From NCBI RefSeq assembly GCF_023078835.1, contig NZ_CP090898.1, positions 186,001-250,000 on the forward strand: DNA of 64,000 bases. The letters run 5' to 3'. This stretch comes from Synechococcus sp. NB0720_010 (GTDB lineage: Bacteria; Cyanobacteriota; Cyanobacteriia; PCC-6307; Cyanobiaceae). The notes beneath the pieces were generated by a model that was given only the letters and a program-made list of their open reading frames with translations, ran no database searches and was not told the origin of the DNA. A program made the translations under genes and the position numbers. Shown here piece after piece: positions 42,582-50,180 of this stretch (position 1 is the first letter of the stretch; the number at the start of each line of letters is the position of its first letter).

Positions 42582-43290
42582 TCATCCGCTCGTTGACGCC
42601 CTCGCTGAGCGCATCCGTCAGCAGTGGTCCTCCTTGCCGGAGCTGCAGCCACTGGCGGTGGATCCCCAATTGGAGGCCATTAGCGGCAGCCTCGATGGGG
42701 AGGACCTCTTCATCCGCAATGAATTGCGCTCCAGCCGCGGTCTGCGCAAGTTGCACCTGGAAACCGCACGGCTTGGAGCCGGCCTGCAGATCCTCCACTG
42801 CGTCTTTTTCCCCGACCCCCGCTATGACCTGCCCGTCTTTGGGGCGGACATCGTTGCCGGCCGTGGGGTGGTCTCTGCTGCAATCGTTGATCTCTCGCCC
42901 GTGGATGGCGCCCTGCCGCAGGCGGTCCTTCAGCGTCTGGAGGCCCTGCCGAAGCGCGCGTTCAGCCAGGAGCGTGAGCTGCCTGAGTGGGGGACGATCT
43001 TTTCTCCCTATGTCCGATTTGTCCGTCCTGCGGATGCAGCGGAAGAGCAACGCTTTATCGAGCTGGTCAGTGATTTTCTGCGGGTGTTGGGTGAGGCCAG
43101 TGCAGAGGCTGTTCCTCAGCCCATCGATCACCCAGATACGGTGAGGCGACATAGCGGCCAGCTTTCGTATTGCCAGCAACAGAAGCGCAACGACAAGACC
43201 CGCCGCGTGCTCGAGAAAGCCTTCAATCCCGAGTGGGCCGATCGCTACATCGAGGAGTTGCTCTTCGACGATCCACTGCCCCTGCAGTGA
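42559..43290 (+). CDS. pcyA: Phycocyanobilin:ferredoxin oxidoreductase
   Basis: PcyA reduces biliverdin IXalpha by four electrons to phycocyanobilin, the chromophore of phycocyanin and allophycocyanin. The 243-residue product has the expected [22 protein letters not shown], with catalytic His and Asp in the positions known from Synechocystis (His88, Asp105), and [23 protein letters not shown] 42559 gives [10 protein letters not shown], the usual type of start. The devB-like gene starts at the last base of its stop, so the exporter genes are probably transcribed with it. Confidence 0.95.
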   Translation: MSSAALGIHPLVDALAERIRQQWSSLPELQPLAVDPQLEAISGSLDGEDLFIRNELRSSRGLRKLHLETARLGAGLQILHCVFFPDPRYDLPVFGADIVAGRGVVSAAIVDLSPVDGALPQAVLQRLEALPKRAFSQERELPEWGTIFSPYVRFVRPADAAEEQRFIELVSDFLRVLGEASAEAVPQPIDHPDTVRRHSGQLSYCQQQKRNDKTRRVLEKAFNPEWADRYIEELLFDDPLPLQ

Positions 43291-44198
43291 TGCTGCAGTG
43301 GCTGAAGCGATATCCCTGGCGAAGTGGCGGTGGAGCAGTGGCTCTGCTGCTGCTTGCCGTGGTGATTGGTCGTGCCCTGGACCGGCCCGCCCCGGTGCCT
43401 CCGGCCCCGGTTGTTCAACCCAGAATTGAATCCGTTTCGGCCCTGGGTCGACTGGAACCCGCCGGCGACGTCCGCAAGCTGGCCGCTCCTATGGGGTCGA
43501 TGGGCGGCAGCCCCCGCATCAGCAGCCTTTCGGTCCAAGAAGGTGACCGGGTCAAGCGCGGTCAGATCCTGGCCACCTTTGATAACCGCCCCGGACTCTT
43601 GGCTGATCTCGCGGCGATCAATGCCCGTATTGGCACCCTGGATCGCTCGATCGCGATGCAGCGTCGTGAGGTGAGTCGCTACCGCGAAGCCTCCAGGGAA
43701 GGTGCCGCCAGCATGGTGCTCCTAGAGGAGAAGCAAGACGAGCTGGCGACCTTCGAAGGACAACGGCGTCAAGCCCTCGCTGAGAAGCGAGGCATTGAAG
43801 TGGACCTCAAGGACAGCCAACTCCGCTCACCCATTGATGGGACGGTATTGCGGGTCTATGCCCGTCCTGGGGAGCGTCCTGGTTCGGACGGCATCCTGTC
43901 GGTTGGCGCCAGTGACCGCATGGAGGCGATCGCCGAGGTCTACGAAAGCGACATCGGTCGGATTCGCCTGGGCCAGAGTGCTTCGTTGATCAGTGAAAAC
44001 GGAGGCTTCAGCGGCAAGCTGAAGGCTGAAGTGCTGCGGATTTCACCGCAGATCCGGCAGCGGGATGTGCTCTCCACCGATCCCACGGGCGATGCGGACG
44101 CTCGCATCGTCGAAGTGCGACTCGCCCTGGATCCCGCCGATGCCAAGCGTGTGCAGCAGCTCTCGGGCCTGAAGGTCATCGCGCGCTTTGAGCCGTGA
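43290..44198 (+). CDS. devB: DevB-like ABC exporter membrane-fusion protein
   Basis: This is a periplasmic adaptor of the DevBCA type, 302 residues. It has a single N-terminal span (GGGAVALLLLAVVIGRAL), a lipoyl/HlyD half-motif (RISSLSVQEGDRVKRGQILA), a coiled-coil hairpin (about residues 105-175: RREVSRYREASREG, ATFEGQRRQALAEKRG), the second lipoyl half (LRSPIDGTVLRVYARPGERP) and a beta-barrel domain. In Anabaena the system exports heterocyst glycolipids with a TolC protein; a unicellular host needs another substrate. ATG 43290 overlaps pcyA by one base. Confidence 0.9.
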   Translation: MLQWLKRYPWRSGGGAVALLLLAVVIGRALDRPAPVPPAPVVQPRIESVSALGRLEPAGDVRKLAAPMGSMGGSPRISSLSVQEGDRVKRGQILATFDNRPGLLADLAAINARIGTLDRSIAMQRREVSRYREASREGAASMVLLEEKQDELATFEGQRRQALAEKRGIEVDLKDSQLRSPIDGTVLRVYARPGERPGSDGILSVGASDRMEAIAEVYESDIGRIRLGQSASLISENGGFSGKLKAEVLRISPQIRQRDVLSTDPTGDADARIVEVRLALDPADAKRVQQLSGLKVIARFEP

Positions 44199-45382
44199 GT
44201 CTTCAGCGTTGGTTTGAGGGGATCTGGCAACGCCGGCGCATTCCCCTGGCCCTGCTGCTATTAACCCGGCAGCCAGTGCGTCTGGCTGTAGCGCTTGCGG
44301 GCATCAGTTTTGCCGGGATCCTGATGTTCATGCAGCTGGGCTTCCGTGACGGGCTGTTTGATGCCAGCGTCACGATTCACCGGCTGTTTGACGCCGATCT
44401 GGTGCTGATCAGTCCCCGGTCCACCAGTTCGGTGAGCATGGCCGGCTTCCCCAAGCGCCGTTTGGTCCAGACCATGGCGGCTCCAGAGGTGGAGGGGATC
44501 ACGCCGGTTCACTGGAATTTGTTGCTCTGGCGCAACCCCGATACGCGGGGCACACGCTCCATCTTGACCCTGGGCTTTGAGCCCAATGATCCCCTCTTCA
44601 CCGATCCTTCGCTGGCCCCAAAGGCGCGGGCGCTGACTCAAAAGGGGCGGGTTCTTTTTGATGAGCAGTCCCGACCGGAATTTGGACCGGTGGCCGAGTG
44701 GTTCCGTGAGGGGCGCACGGTGGAGAGTGAAATTGCCGGCAAGCGCGTCCGCGTGGCTGGTTTGGTGGGCTTGGGAACCTCCTTTGGAGCGGATGGAAAT
44801 CTGCTGACCAGCTCGGAGACCTTCATCGATCTGCTTCCCAACACCCCGCCCGGGAGCATCGAGGTCGGCTTGGTTCGCCTGAAACCCGGAAGCGATCCCA
44901 TCGCCGTCGCCCAACGTCTGCAGGCTCAACTGCCCAGCGACGTCAAGGTGCTCACCAAGCAGGGCTTTATTGATTTCGAGCAGAACTACTGGCGCACCAG
45001 CACCTCCATCGGCTTCATCTTCACGCTCGGGGCCGCCATGGGATTCGTCGTTGGCTGCGTGATCGTCTATCAGGTGCTCTATTCCGACGTGAGTGACCAC
45101 CTGCCGGAGTACGCGACCTTGATGGCGATGGGCTACAAGCTGCCCAGCCTGCTTGGGGTCGTTGCCCGCGAAGGACTGCTGCTGGCCGCCTTTGGCTATC
45201 TCCCGGCCTATGCCGCAGGCCAGGGCCTCTATCTCATGGTGCGCTCTGCCACCCAACTGCCGGTGTTCATGGACTCCGCCCGCGCCATCACCGTGTTCAG
45301 CATGATTCTGGTGATGTGCATGGCGTCAGCAGGGCTGGCCATGCGTCGCCTGGCCGACGCCGATCCCGCAGAGATTTTCTGA
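44195..45382 (+). CDS. devC: DevC-like ABC exporter permease
   Basis: This is the permease of the DevBCA exporter, 395 residues. It has an N-terminal helix (LAVALAGISFAGILMFMQLG), a large periplasmic MacB-PCD-like domain (FDADLVLISPRSTSSVSM to about residue 260) and a C-terminal FtsX domain with three helices (TSIGFIFTLGAAMGFVVGCV, LGVVAREGLLLAAFGYLPAY, VFSMILVMCMASAGLAM). GTG 44195 overlaps the devB stop by four bases (GTGA). Confidence 0.91.
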   Translation: MSLQRWFEGIWQRRRIPLALLLLTRQPVRLAVALAGISFAGILMFMQLGFRDGLFDASVTIHRLFDADLVLISPRSTSSVSMAGFPKRRLVQTMAAPEVEGITPVHWNLLLWRNPDTRGTRSILTLGFEPNDPLFTDPSLAPKARALTQKGRVLFDEQSRPEFGPVAEWFREGRTVESEIAGKRVRVAGLVGLGTSFGADGNLLTSSETFIDLLPNTPPGSIEVGLVRLKPGSDPIAVAQRLQAQLPSDVKVLTKQGFIDFEQNYWRTSTSIGFIFTLGAAMGFVVGCVIVYQVLYSDVSDHLPEYATLMAMGYKLPSLLGVVAREGLLLAAFGYLPAYAAGQGLYLMVRSATQLPVFMDSARAITVFSMILVMCMASAGLAMRRLADADPAEIF

Positions 45383-45386
45383 CCCG

Positions 45387-46097
45387 ATGGCCACCTCCGC
45401 TGCAGTTGATCTTCGGGAGCTCTCCCATTTCTATGGATCGGGGACCATGCGGCGCCAGGTCCTCCAGGGCGTCAACCTGACCGTTGCGGCCGGCGAGGTC
45501 GTGCTGCTGACGGGACCCTCCGGCTGCGGCAAGACCACCCTGCTGACCCTTGTCGGCGCCCTGCGCTCCGTTCAAGAAGGATCCGTAGAGGTGTTGGGCC
45601 AACAGCTGGCCGGAGCCAGTCGCCGCGATCGTCAGCGGCTGCGCCGCTCGATCGGCATGATTTTTCAAGGACACAATCTGCTGCGCTGCCTGACGGCGGA
45701 GCAAAACGTGCAGATGGGATCGGACCTGCTGCCTGGCCTGAGCTACCGCGCCCGGCGTGATCAATCCAGGGAGTGGCTTCGGGCCGTGGGCCTCGGGGAC
45801 GAACTGCATAAGTTGCCCCATGACCTCTCCGGCGGTCAGAAGCAGCGCGTGGCGATTGCCCGTGCCCTCGCAGCCCACCCGCGCTTGCTGCTCGCCGATG
45901 AACCCACCGCAGCGTTGGATTCGCAAACGGGTCGTGAGGTGGTGGAACTTTTAAGGCGTTTGGCCCGGGATCAGGGCTGTGCGGTCCTGATGGTCACCCA
46001 TGATCCGCGGATCTTGGATATCGCTGATCGCCTGGTGCGCATGGAGGATGGCCGTCTGCTGGAGGCAGGAAAGCCCGCGTTATCCGTTCAGCACTGA
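45387..46097 (+). CDS. devA: DevA-like ABC exporter ATPase
   Basis: This is the nucleotide-binding subunit of the exporter, 236 residues. It shows Walker A LTGPSGCGKTTLLTLVG, a Q-loop in IGMIFQGHNLL, the signature HDLSGGQKQRVAIARAL, Walker B RLLLADEPTAALDS and the switch His in MVTHDPRILDIAD. ATG 45387 is four bases after the devC stop. The four genes pcyA-devB-devC-devA are packed head to tail; a possible -10 (TACTGT) for the next gene lies after it near 46108. Confidence 0.92.
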   Translation: MATSAAVDLRELSHFYGSGTMRRQVLQGVNLTVAAGEVVLLTGPSGCGKTTLLTLVGALRSVQEGSVEVLGQQLAGASRRDRQRLRRSIGMIFQGHNLLRCLTAEQNVQMGSDLLPGLSYRARRDQSREWLRAVGLGDELHKLPHDLSGGQKQRVAIARALAAHPRLLLADEPTAALDSQTGREVVELLRRLARDQGCAVLMVTHDPRILDIADRLVRMEDGRLLEAGKPALSVQH

Positions 46098-46144
46098 GGG
46101 CGATTCAGTACTGTGGGGACTAACCCGAACTTCACGCCGTTTCG

Positions 46145-46300
46145 ATGGCCAAACGCCGCAACCTCAAGAAGGAAAAGCAAGAGCGCAACCGCGCGTACGC
46201 CCGCAAGTTCAAAAAGCGGAAGATGCGTAACGACGGTCGCGGCGAAGGCGCAGGTAATGGCGTGACCGGCACCGCCAACAACGGCGGCGCTGCTGACTGA
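46145..46300 (+). CDS. Small highly basic protein, 51 residues
   Basis: ATG 46145 opens a 51-codon frame. The N-terminal half is strongly basic (MAKRRNLKKEKQERNRAYAR, then KFKKRKMR) and the C-terminal half is Gly/Asn/Ala-rich (GEGAGNGVTG to NNGGAAD). The first half looks like an RNA- or ribosome-binding helix. I recall similar short proteins in other cyanobacteria but no assigned function. It is followed at 26 nt by a strong terminator and preceded by 47 nt after devA, so it is probably its own transcript. Confidence 0.78.
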   Translation: MAKRRNLKKEKQERNRAYARKFKKRKMRNDGRGEGAGNGVTGTANNGGAAD

Positions 46301-46325
46301 TCAGCTCTCGCAATTTGACTGCTCT

Positions 46326-46351
46326 GGGATCCTGAGGGATCCCTTTTTTTT
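46326..46351 (+). terminator. Rho-independent terminator
   Basis: A seven-base stem, GGGATCC with GGATCCC, and a four-base loop is followed by eight T. It closes the transcript of the small basic protein and separates it from the glycosyltransferase starting at 46373. Confidence 0.88.
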
Positions 46352-46372
46352 GCTCGAATCGTCGACCTGGCC

Positions 46373-47305
46373 ATGTTCCTCAGCGTCGTCATCCCCACCT
46401 ACAACCGTCTGCCGATTCTCGAGAAGTGCCTGCGTGCCCTCGAGAGCCAGCGACTGGCTGCACCGATCAGCAACTACGAGGTGGTGGTGGTGGATGACGG
46501 GTCCACCGACGACACCGTGGCTTGGTTGGGCCGCCATCAGGCCGATCTCCCCCATGTCCGCCTGGTCCAACAGGACCACGGTGGACCGGCTGAGGGGCGC
46601 AACCGCGGGGTGGATCACGCCCGTGGTGACGTGATTGTTTTTATTGACAGCGACCTGGTGGTGACGGAGGACTTTCTCCTGAGTCACGCCAGCCAGCTGA
46701 ACCAGAGCTGGCAGGAGCGGGGCGACCGCCTCTGCTTCACCTATGGAGCGGTGATCAACACCGCCAATTTTGAAGATCCGACCAGCGAACCCCACAAGCT
46801 CCGCGATCTCTCCTGGGCCTATTTCGCCACCGGGAATGTCGCGATTGACCGTGAGGTTCTTGAGCGCAGTGGCCTGTTTGACACCCGCTTCCGGCTCTAT
46901 GGCTGGGAAGACCTTGAGTTGGGCGAGCGGCTGCGGCAGATGGGCGTCGTGCTGGTCCGTTGTCCAGCTGCGGTTGGCTATCACTGGCACCCGCCCCTGA
47001 GCTTGGAGCAGGTCCCCCGCCTGATCGCCGTCGAGGGGGAGCGGGCCAAGATGGGTCTGGTCTTCTACAAAAAACACCCCACCCGGCGGGTGCGGTTCAT
47101 CATTCAATTCACCATCCTCCATCGGGTGCTCTGGGAGCTACTGACCCTGGGTGGTCTCTTGAATGAGCGCAGCCTTCGGCCGCTGCTGGCTTGGCTGATT
47201 CGTCAGGGCCAAGCGGCATGGGCCATGGAGCTACTCCGGCTTCCTCTCAATCGCATCGGTGTCAGGGCGCTTTATGCCGAGGCTCGGGCCGCCGGTCTGC
47301 GCTGA
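46373..47305 (+). CDS. Family 2 glycosyltransferase
   Basis: This is a GT-A fold inverting glycosyltransferase of 310 residues. Its N-terminus FLSVVIPTYNRLPILEKCL and VVVDDGSTDDTVAWL bind the nucleotide sugar. The metal-binding acidic residues follow in VIVFIDSDLVVTEDF. GWEDLELGERLRQMG is the acceptor-side ED motif common in GT2 chain-extending enzymes. The acceptor and sugar are unknown; cell-surface polysaccharide synthesis is likely but no neighbouring genes support it. ATG 46373 starts 21 nt after the terminator, so its promoter must overlap that hairpin or lie upstream. Confidence 0.9.
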   Translation: MFLSVVIPTYNRLPILEKCLRALESQRLAAPISNYEVVVVDDGSTDDTVAWLGRHQADLPHVRLVQQDHGGPAEGRNRGVDHARGDVIVFIDSDLVVTEDFLLSHASQLNQSWQERGDRLCFTYGAVINTANFEDPTSEPHKLRDLSWAYFATGNVAIDREVLERSGLFDTRFRLYGWEDLELGERLRQMGVVLVRCPAAVGYHWHPPLSLEQVPRLIAVEGERAKMGLVFYKKHPTRRVRFIIQFTILHRVLWELLTLGGLLNERSLRPLLAWLIRQGQAAWAMELLRLPLNRIGVRALYAEARAAGLR

Positions 47306-47445
47306 GCAGAAGGCCCGTTTGGTAGTGTTTCCAGGCACTTTCAAACCGCACACCTGCGCGTTTCGGGTGATCAACCGGTGATTCAGGTTCGTCCTGTTCG
47401 GTGGATCCCTGGCAGGTGGAGGCAAACCCGAAACCTCAACACAAC
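47306..47445 (+). promoter_or_regulatory. rpsB: Leader and promoter region of rpsB
   Basis: This 140 nt spacer between the glycosyltransferase and rpsB has a TTTGGTAGTGTT stretch near 47319 that could hold a -10-like TAGTGT, which would leave a leader of more than 100 nt. Ribosomal leaders of this length often bind the S2 protein for feedback control. I could not identify a specific conserved structure, so this is a weak inference. Confidence 0.3.
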
Positions 47446-48165
47446 ATGGCTGTCGTCACTCTCGCCGAAATGATGGAGGCGGGTGCTCACTTTGGGCACC
47501 AAACTCGCCGTTGGAACCCCAAGATGTCGCGCTACATCTACTGCGCGCGCAACGGCGTCCACATCATTGACCTCGTGCAAACCGCGGTTTGCATGAACAA
47601 CGCCTACAAGTGGGTCCGCAGTGCCGCACGCAGCGGCAAGCGCTTCCTGTTTGTGGGAACCAAAAAGCAGGCCTCTGAGGTGATTGCCCTCGAAGCCAGC
47701 CGCTGTGGTGCTGCCTACGTGAACCAGCGCTGGCTGGGCGGCATGCTCACCAACTGGACCACGATGCGTGCCCGCATCGACCGCCTGAAGGACCTCGAGC
47801 GGATGGAGTCCTCCGGCGCCATCGCCATGCGTCCTAAGAAGGAAGCCGCAGTGCTGCGCCGCGAGCTGGACCGCCTGCAGAAGTACCTGGGTGGTCTCAA
47901 GAACATGCGTCGCCTTCCCGACGTGGTGGTCCTGGTGGACCAACGCCGCGAGACGAACGCCGTGCTCGAAGCCCGCAAGCTGGACATTCCCCTGGTGTCC
48001 ATGCTCGACACCAACTGCGACCCCGACCTCTGCGACGTGCCCATCCCCTGCAACGACGACGCAGTGCGCTCCGTTCAACTGGTGCTCGGCCGTCTGGCGG
48101 ATGCCATCAACGAAGGTCGCCACGGCTCCAACGAGCAAGCTGCCTACGACGACGTTCAGGCCTGA
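47446..48165 (+). CDS. rpsB: 30S ribosomal protein S2
   Basis: S2 joins late to the small subunit near S1. The 239-residue product begins [20 protein letters not shown]. Family blocks seen are [58 protein letters not shown] and [24 protein letters not shown] 47446 is preferred over in-frame GTG 47401 by conservation. It is followed by tsf in the usual bacterial order, separated by 106 nt containing a hairpin. Confidence 0.97.
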   Translation: MAVVTLAEMMEAGAHFGHQTRRWNPKMSRYIYCARNGVHIIDLVQTAVCMNNAYKWVRSAARSGKRFLFVGTKKQASEVIALEASRCGAAYVNQRWLGGMLTNWTTMRARIDRLKDLERMESSGAIAMRPKKEAAVLRRELDRLQKYLGGLKNMRRLPDVVVLVDQRRETNAVLEARKLDIPLVSMLDTNCDPDLCDVPIPCNDDAVRSVQLVLGRLADAINEGRHGSNEQAAYDDVQA

Positions 48166-48195
48166 TTCGTTCCTGACCCCAGTGGTTGATGCCAG

Positions 48196-48217
48196 GAGCT
48201 TCCCCCCGGGGAAGCTC
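48196..48217 (+). terminator. Hairpin between rpsB and tsf, possible attenuator
   Basis: GAGCTTCCCC and GGGGAAGCTC form a ten-base perfect stem with a two-base loop (or nine plus four), 30 nt after the rpsB stop. The stem is followed by TTCGGTGTTGGG, without a T-run. It may be a leaky terminator or an RNA-processing site that sets the S2 to EF-Ts ratio, rather than a full stop. Confidence 0.5.
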
Positions 48218-48271
48218 TTCGGTGTTGGGCCCCTGTTTTGAATTTTCCCCTCTTCATCACCGCAACGCACC

Positions 48272-48928
48272 ATGGCTGAGATCTCCGCCAAGCTCGTCAA
48301 AGAACTGCGCGATATGACCGGCGCAGGGATGATGGACTGCAAGAAGGCCCTCAACGAAACGAAGGGCGACAAGGACAAGGCCGTCGAGTGGCTGCGTCAG
48401 AAGGGCATTGCCTCCGCCGAGAAGAAGGCTGGCCGTGCCGCCGCTGAGGGCGCTATCGGTAGCTACATCCACACCGGTGCCCGCGTCGGCGTTCTGGTTG
48501 AAGTGAACTGCGAAACCGATTTCGTCGCCCGTGGCGAGATCTTCCAGGAGCTCGTGCGCAACGTGGCCATGCAGGTCGCTGCATGCCCCAACGTTGACTA
48601 CGTCAAGGTCGAGGACATCCCCGCTGAAGTCGCCGAGCGCGAGAAGCAGATTGAGATGGGCCGCGATGACCTCGCCGGCAAGAAGGAGGAGATGAAAGAG
48701 AAGATCGTGGCTGGCCGTATCGGCAAGCGCCTGAAGGAGATGTCCCTCCTCGATCAGGCCTACATCAAGGACAGCGCCCTGACCGTCGACGAACTGGTTA
48801 AGCAGGTCTCTGGCAAGGTCGGCGAGAACATCCAGGTGCGCCGCTTCGTTCGCTTCAACCTGGGCGAGGGCATCGAAGTCGAGAAGATGGACTTCGCGGC
48901 TGAAGTGGCTGCCATGCAGGCTGCTTGA
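48272..48928 (+). CDS. tsf: Elongation factor Ts
   Basis: EF-Ts is the nucleotide exchange factor for EF-Tu. The 218-residue product is of the short cyanobacterial/chloroplast-like form. Its N-terminal UBA domain reads [20 protein letters not shown] and [12 protein letters not shown]. The core includes [20 protein letters not shown] and [16 protein letters not shown], the TDFVA motif that inserts into EF-Tu. The C-terminal [18 protein letters not shown] is also typical. ATG 48272. Confidence 0.97.
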   Translation: MAEISAKLVKELRDMTGAGMMDCKKALNETKGDKDKAVEWLRQKGIASAEKKAGRAAAEGAIGSYIHTGARVGVLVEVNCETDFVARGEIFQELVRNVAMQVAACPNVDYVKVEDIPAEVAEREKQIEMGRDDLAGKKEEMKEKIVAGRIGKRLKEMSLLDQAYIKDSALTVDELVKQVSGKVGENIQVRRFVRFNLGEGIEVEKMDFAAEVAAMQAA

Positions 48929-48959
48929 TCGGGACTCGTCCCTTCAGCGCTCTGGTGCC

Positions 48960-50180
48960 GTGAGTCGTCCTCTGGATCCCAACACACGATCCCTGGACGA
49001 GGCCAAGGCACAACTCCTCTCGCTGCTTCAGCAGCAAGAGGAGTTCACTCCGGCCCTCTACCGCGACCTCGCCCTGTACCTGCAGGTTCTGCGGGATGGC
49101 CTGTTGCACAGCGTGCAGCAGGCCTGTTTTCATTTGGCGACCCAGGTGGTTCCTGAGCGCTACAACCAGCTGACACCAGAGCGCCGTCAGACGTTTCAGC
49201 GGCGTCTCCAAAGTTTGGTGAAACGCTCCTGTTCCCTGCTCACTGTCGAGCAGGTGATGGGTCTGGCCGCCCAGCAGGCCCGCAAGCAACAGCGCCGGCA
49301 GCTGCAGGAGCAGCAAAAAATTCTGCAAAGCATGCTGGAGGGCCAAGAAGAAGCCACCCCGAGCTCTCCGCCCGTTGAACGGCCTGCTGAGGCTCCATCG
49401 CCCCAGTCGATCAATCTCAGCCTGGATCTCCCCCTGGGGGCCGATCTGTTTGACCGAGGTGTGCCGGGATTGCCACCATTGACCCCGCGTCCTCGTGTAA
49501 CCGAGGAAGACGAGGTTCCGTCTGCCGAGCCAGCTCCGCCTGAGGGAGATTTAGCCCTGCTTCAGTCCCTGTTCTCGATGGCCTCCGAGACCCTGTCAGC
49601 ACGGTCCTCCGAGTCCGAGACCCCCGAGGTTGAGGAGTCTGGGGACGAGGTGGGCGATTCCGAAGGCCTTCCGTTCGAGAGCTTCGACTCGGACGTCGTC
49701 AGTTCTCATCTGCCTCGCGATCCCCTGCTTCAGGTGCGCTGGTGGGCCCATTTCGATCGTGCTCTGCGCCGACGTCTGCGCAACCTCTCCCATGCCATCA
49801 ATGTGGAGATGATGCGCGTGGGTCTGGCGCAGGGCTTGCTCCCTTTGAATCTCCTGGATGCGGTCTTGGATGGACAGGTCGAGGCCCTGCCTGCGCCAGC
49901 CAATGTCCTGCGGATGGCTCTGCCTCTCACCCTGAATCCAGCGGCGCCCTCCCTCGCCCCGACCGAGGTCTTGACCCTGCTGTTGCGTGGTCCGGATCTG
50001 GAGTTTGAACAACCCCGTTTGCGCACCTGCCGTCAGCGCTTGGAACAGAGGCGCCGCACATTGCGCACAATGGCCAAGCGGTATCGCACCTGGCAGCGCC
50101 GGGTTAGTGCCCTCGAGGCAGAGCACCAGTGGTTTCAGGACAGCGCCCCCACCCAGAATCCAGCAACGGATCGCAGCTAG
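48960..50180 (+). CDS. Conserved hypothetical, three-part helical protein
   Basis: The 406-residue product has a helical N-terminal domain (about 1-120: QQEEFTPALYRDLALYLQVL, QQARKQQRRQLQEQQK). A long acidic, proline-rich linker follows (about 125-250). The C-terminal helical domain (about 255-390) has RWWAHFDRALRRRLRNLSHA and basic repeats RQRLEQRRRTLRTMAKRYRT. It has no signal or membrane span. The start is GTG 48960. The end overlaps recG by 52 nt, so the two are probably co-expressed. I recognise no family; the basic ends suggest nucleic-acid or membrane contact. Confidence 0.75.
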   Translation: MSRPLDPNTRSLDEAKAQLLSLLQQQEEFTPALYRDLALYLQVLRDGLLHSVQQACFHLATQVVPERYNQLTPERRQTFQRRLQSLVKRSCSLLTVEQVMGLAAQQARKQQRRQLQEQQKILQSMLEGQEEATPSSPPVERPAEAPSPQSINLSLDLPLGADLFDRGVPGLPPLTPRPRVTEEDEVPSAEPAPPEGDLALLQSLFSMASETLSARSSESETPEVEESGDEVGDSEGLPFESFDSDVVSSHLPRDPLLQVRWWAHFDRALRRRLRNLSHAINVEMMRVGLAQGLLPLNLLDAVLDGQVEALPAPANVLRMALPLTLNPAAPSLAPTEVLTLLLRGPDLEFEQPRLRTCRQRLEQRRRTLRTMAKRYRTWQRRVSALEAEHQWFQDSAPTQNPATDRS

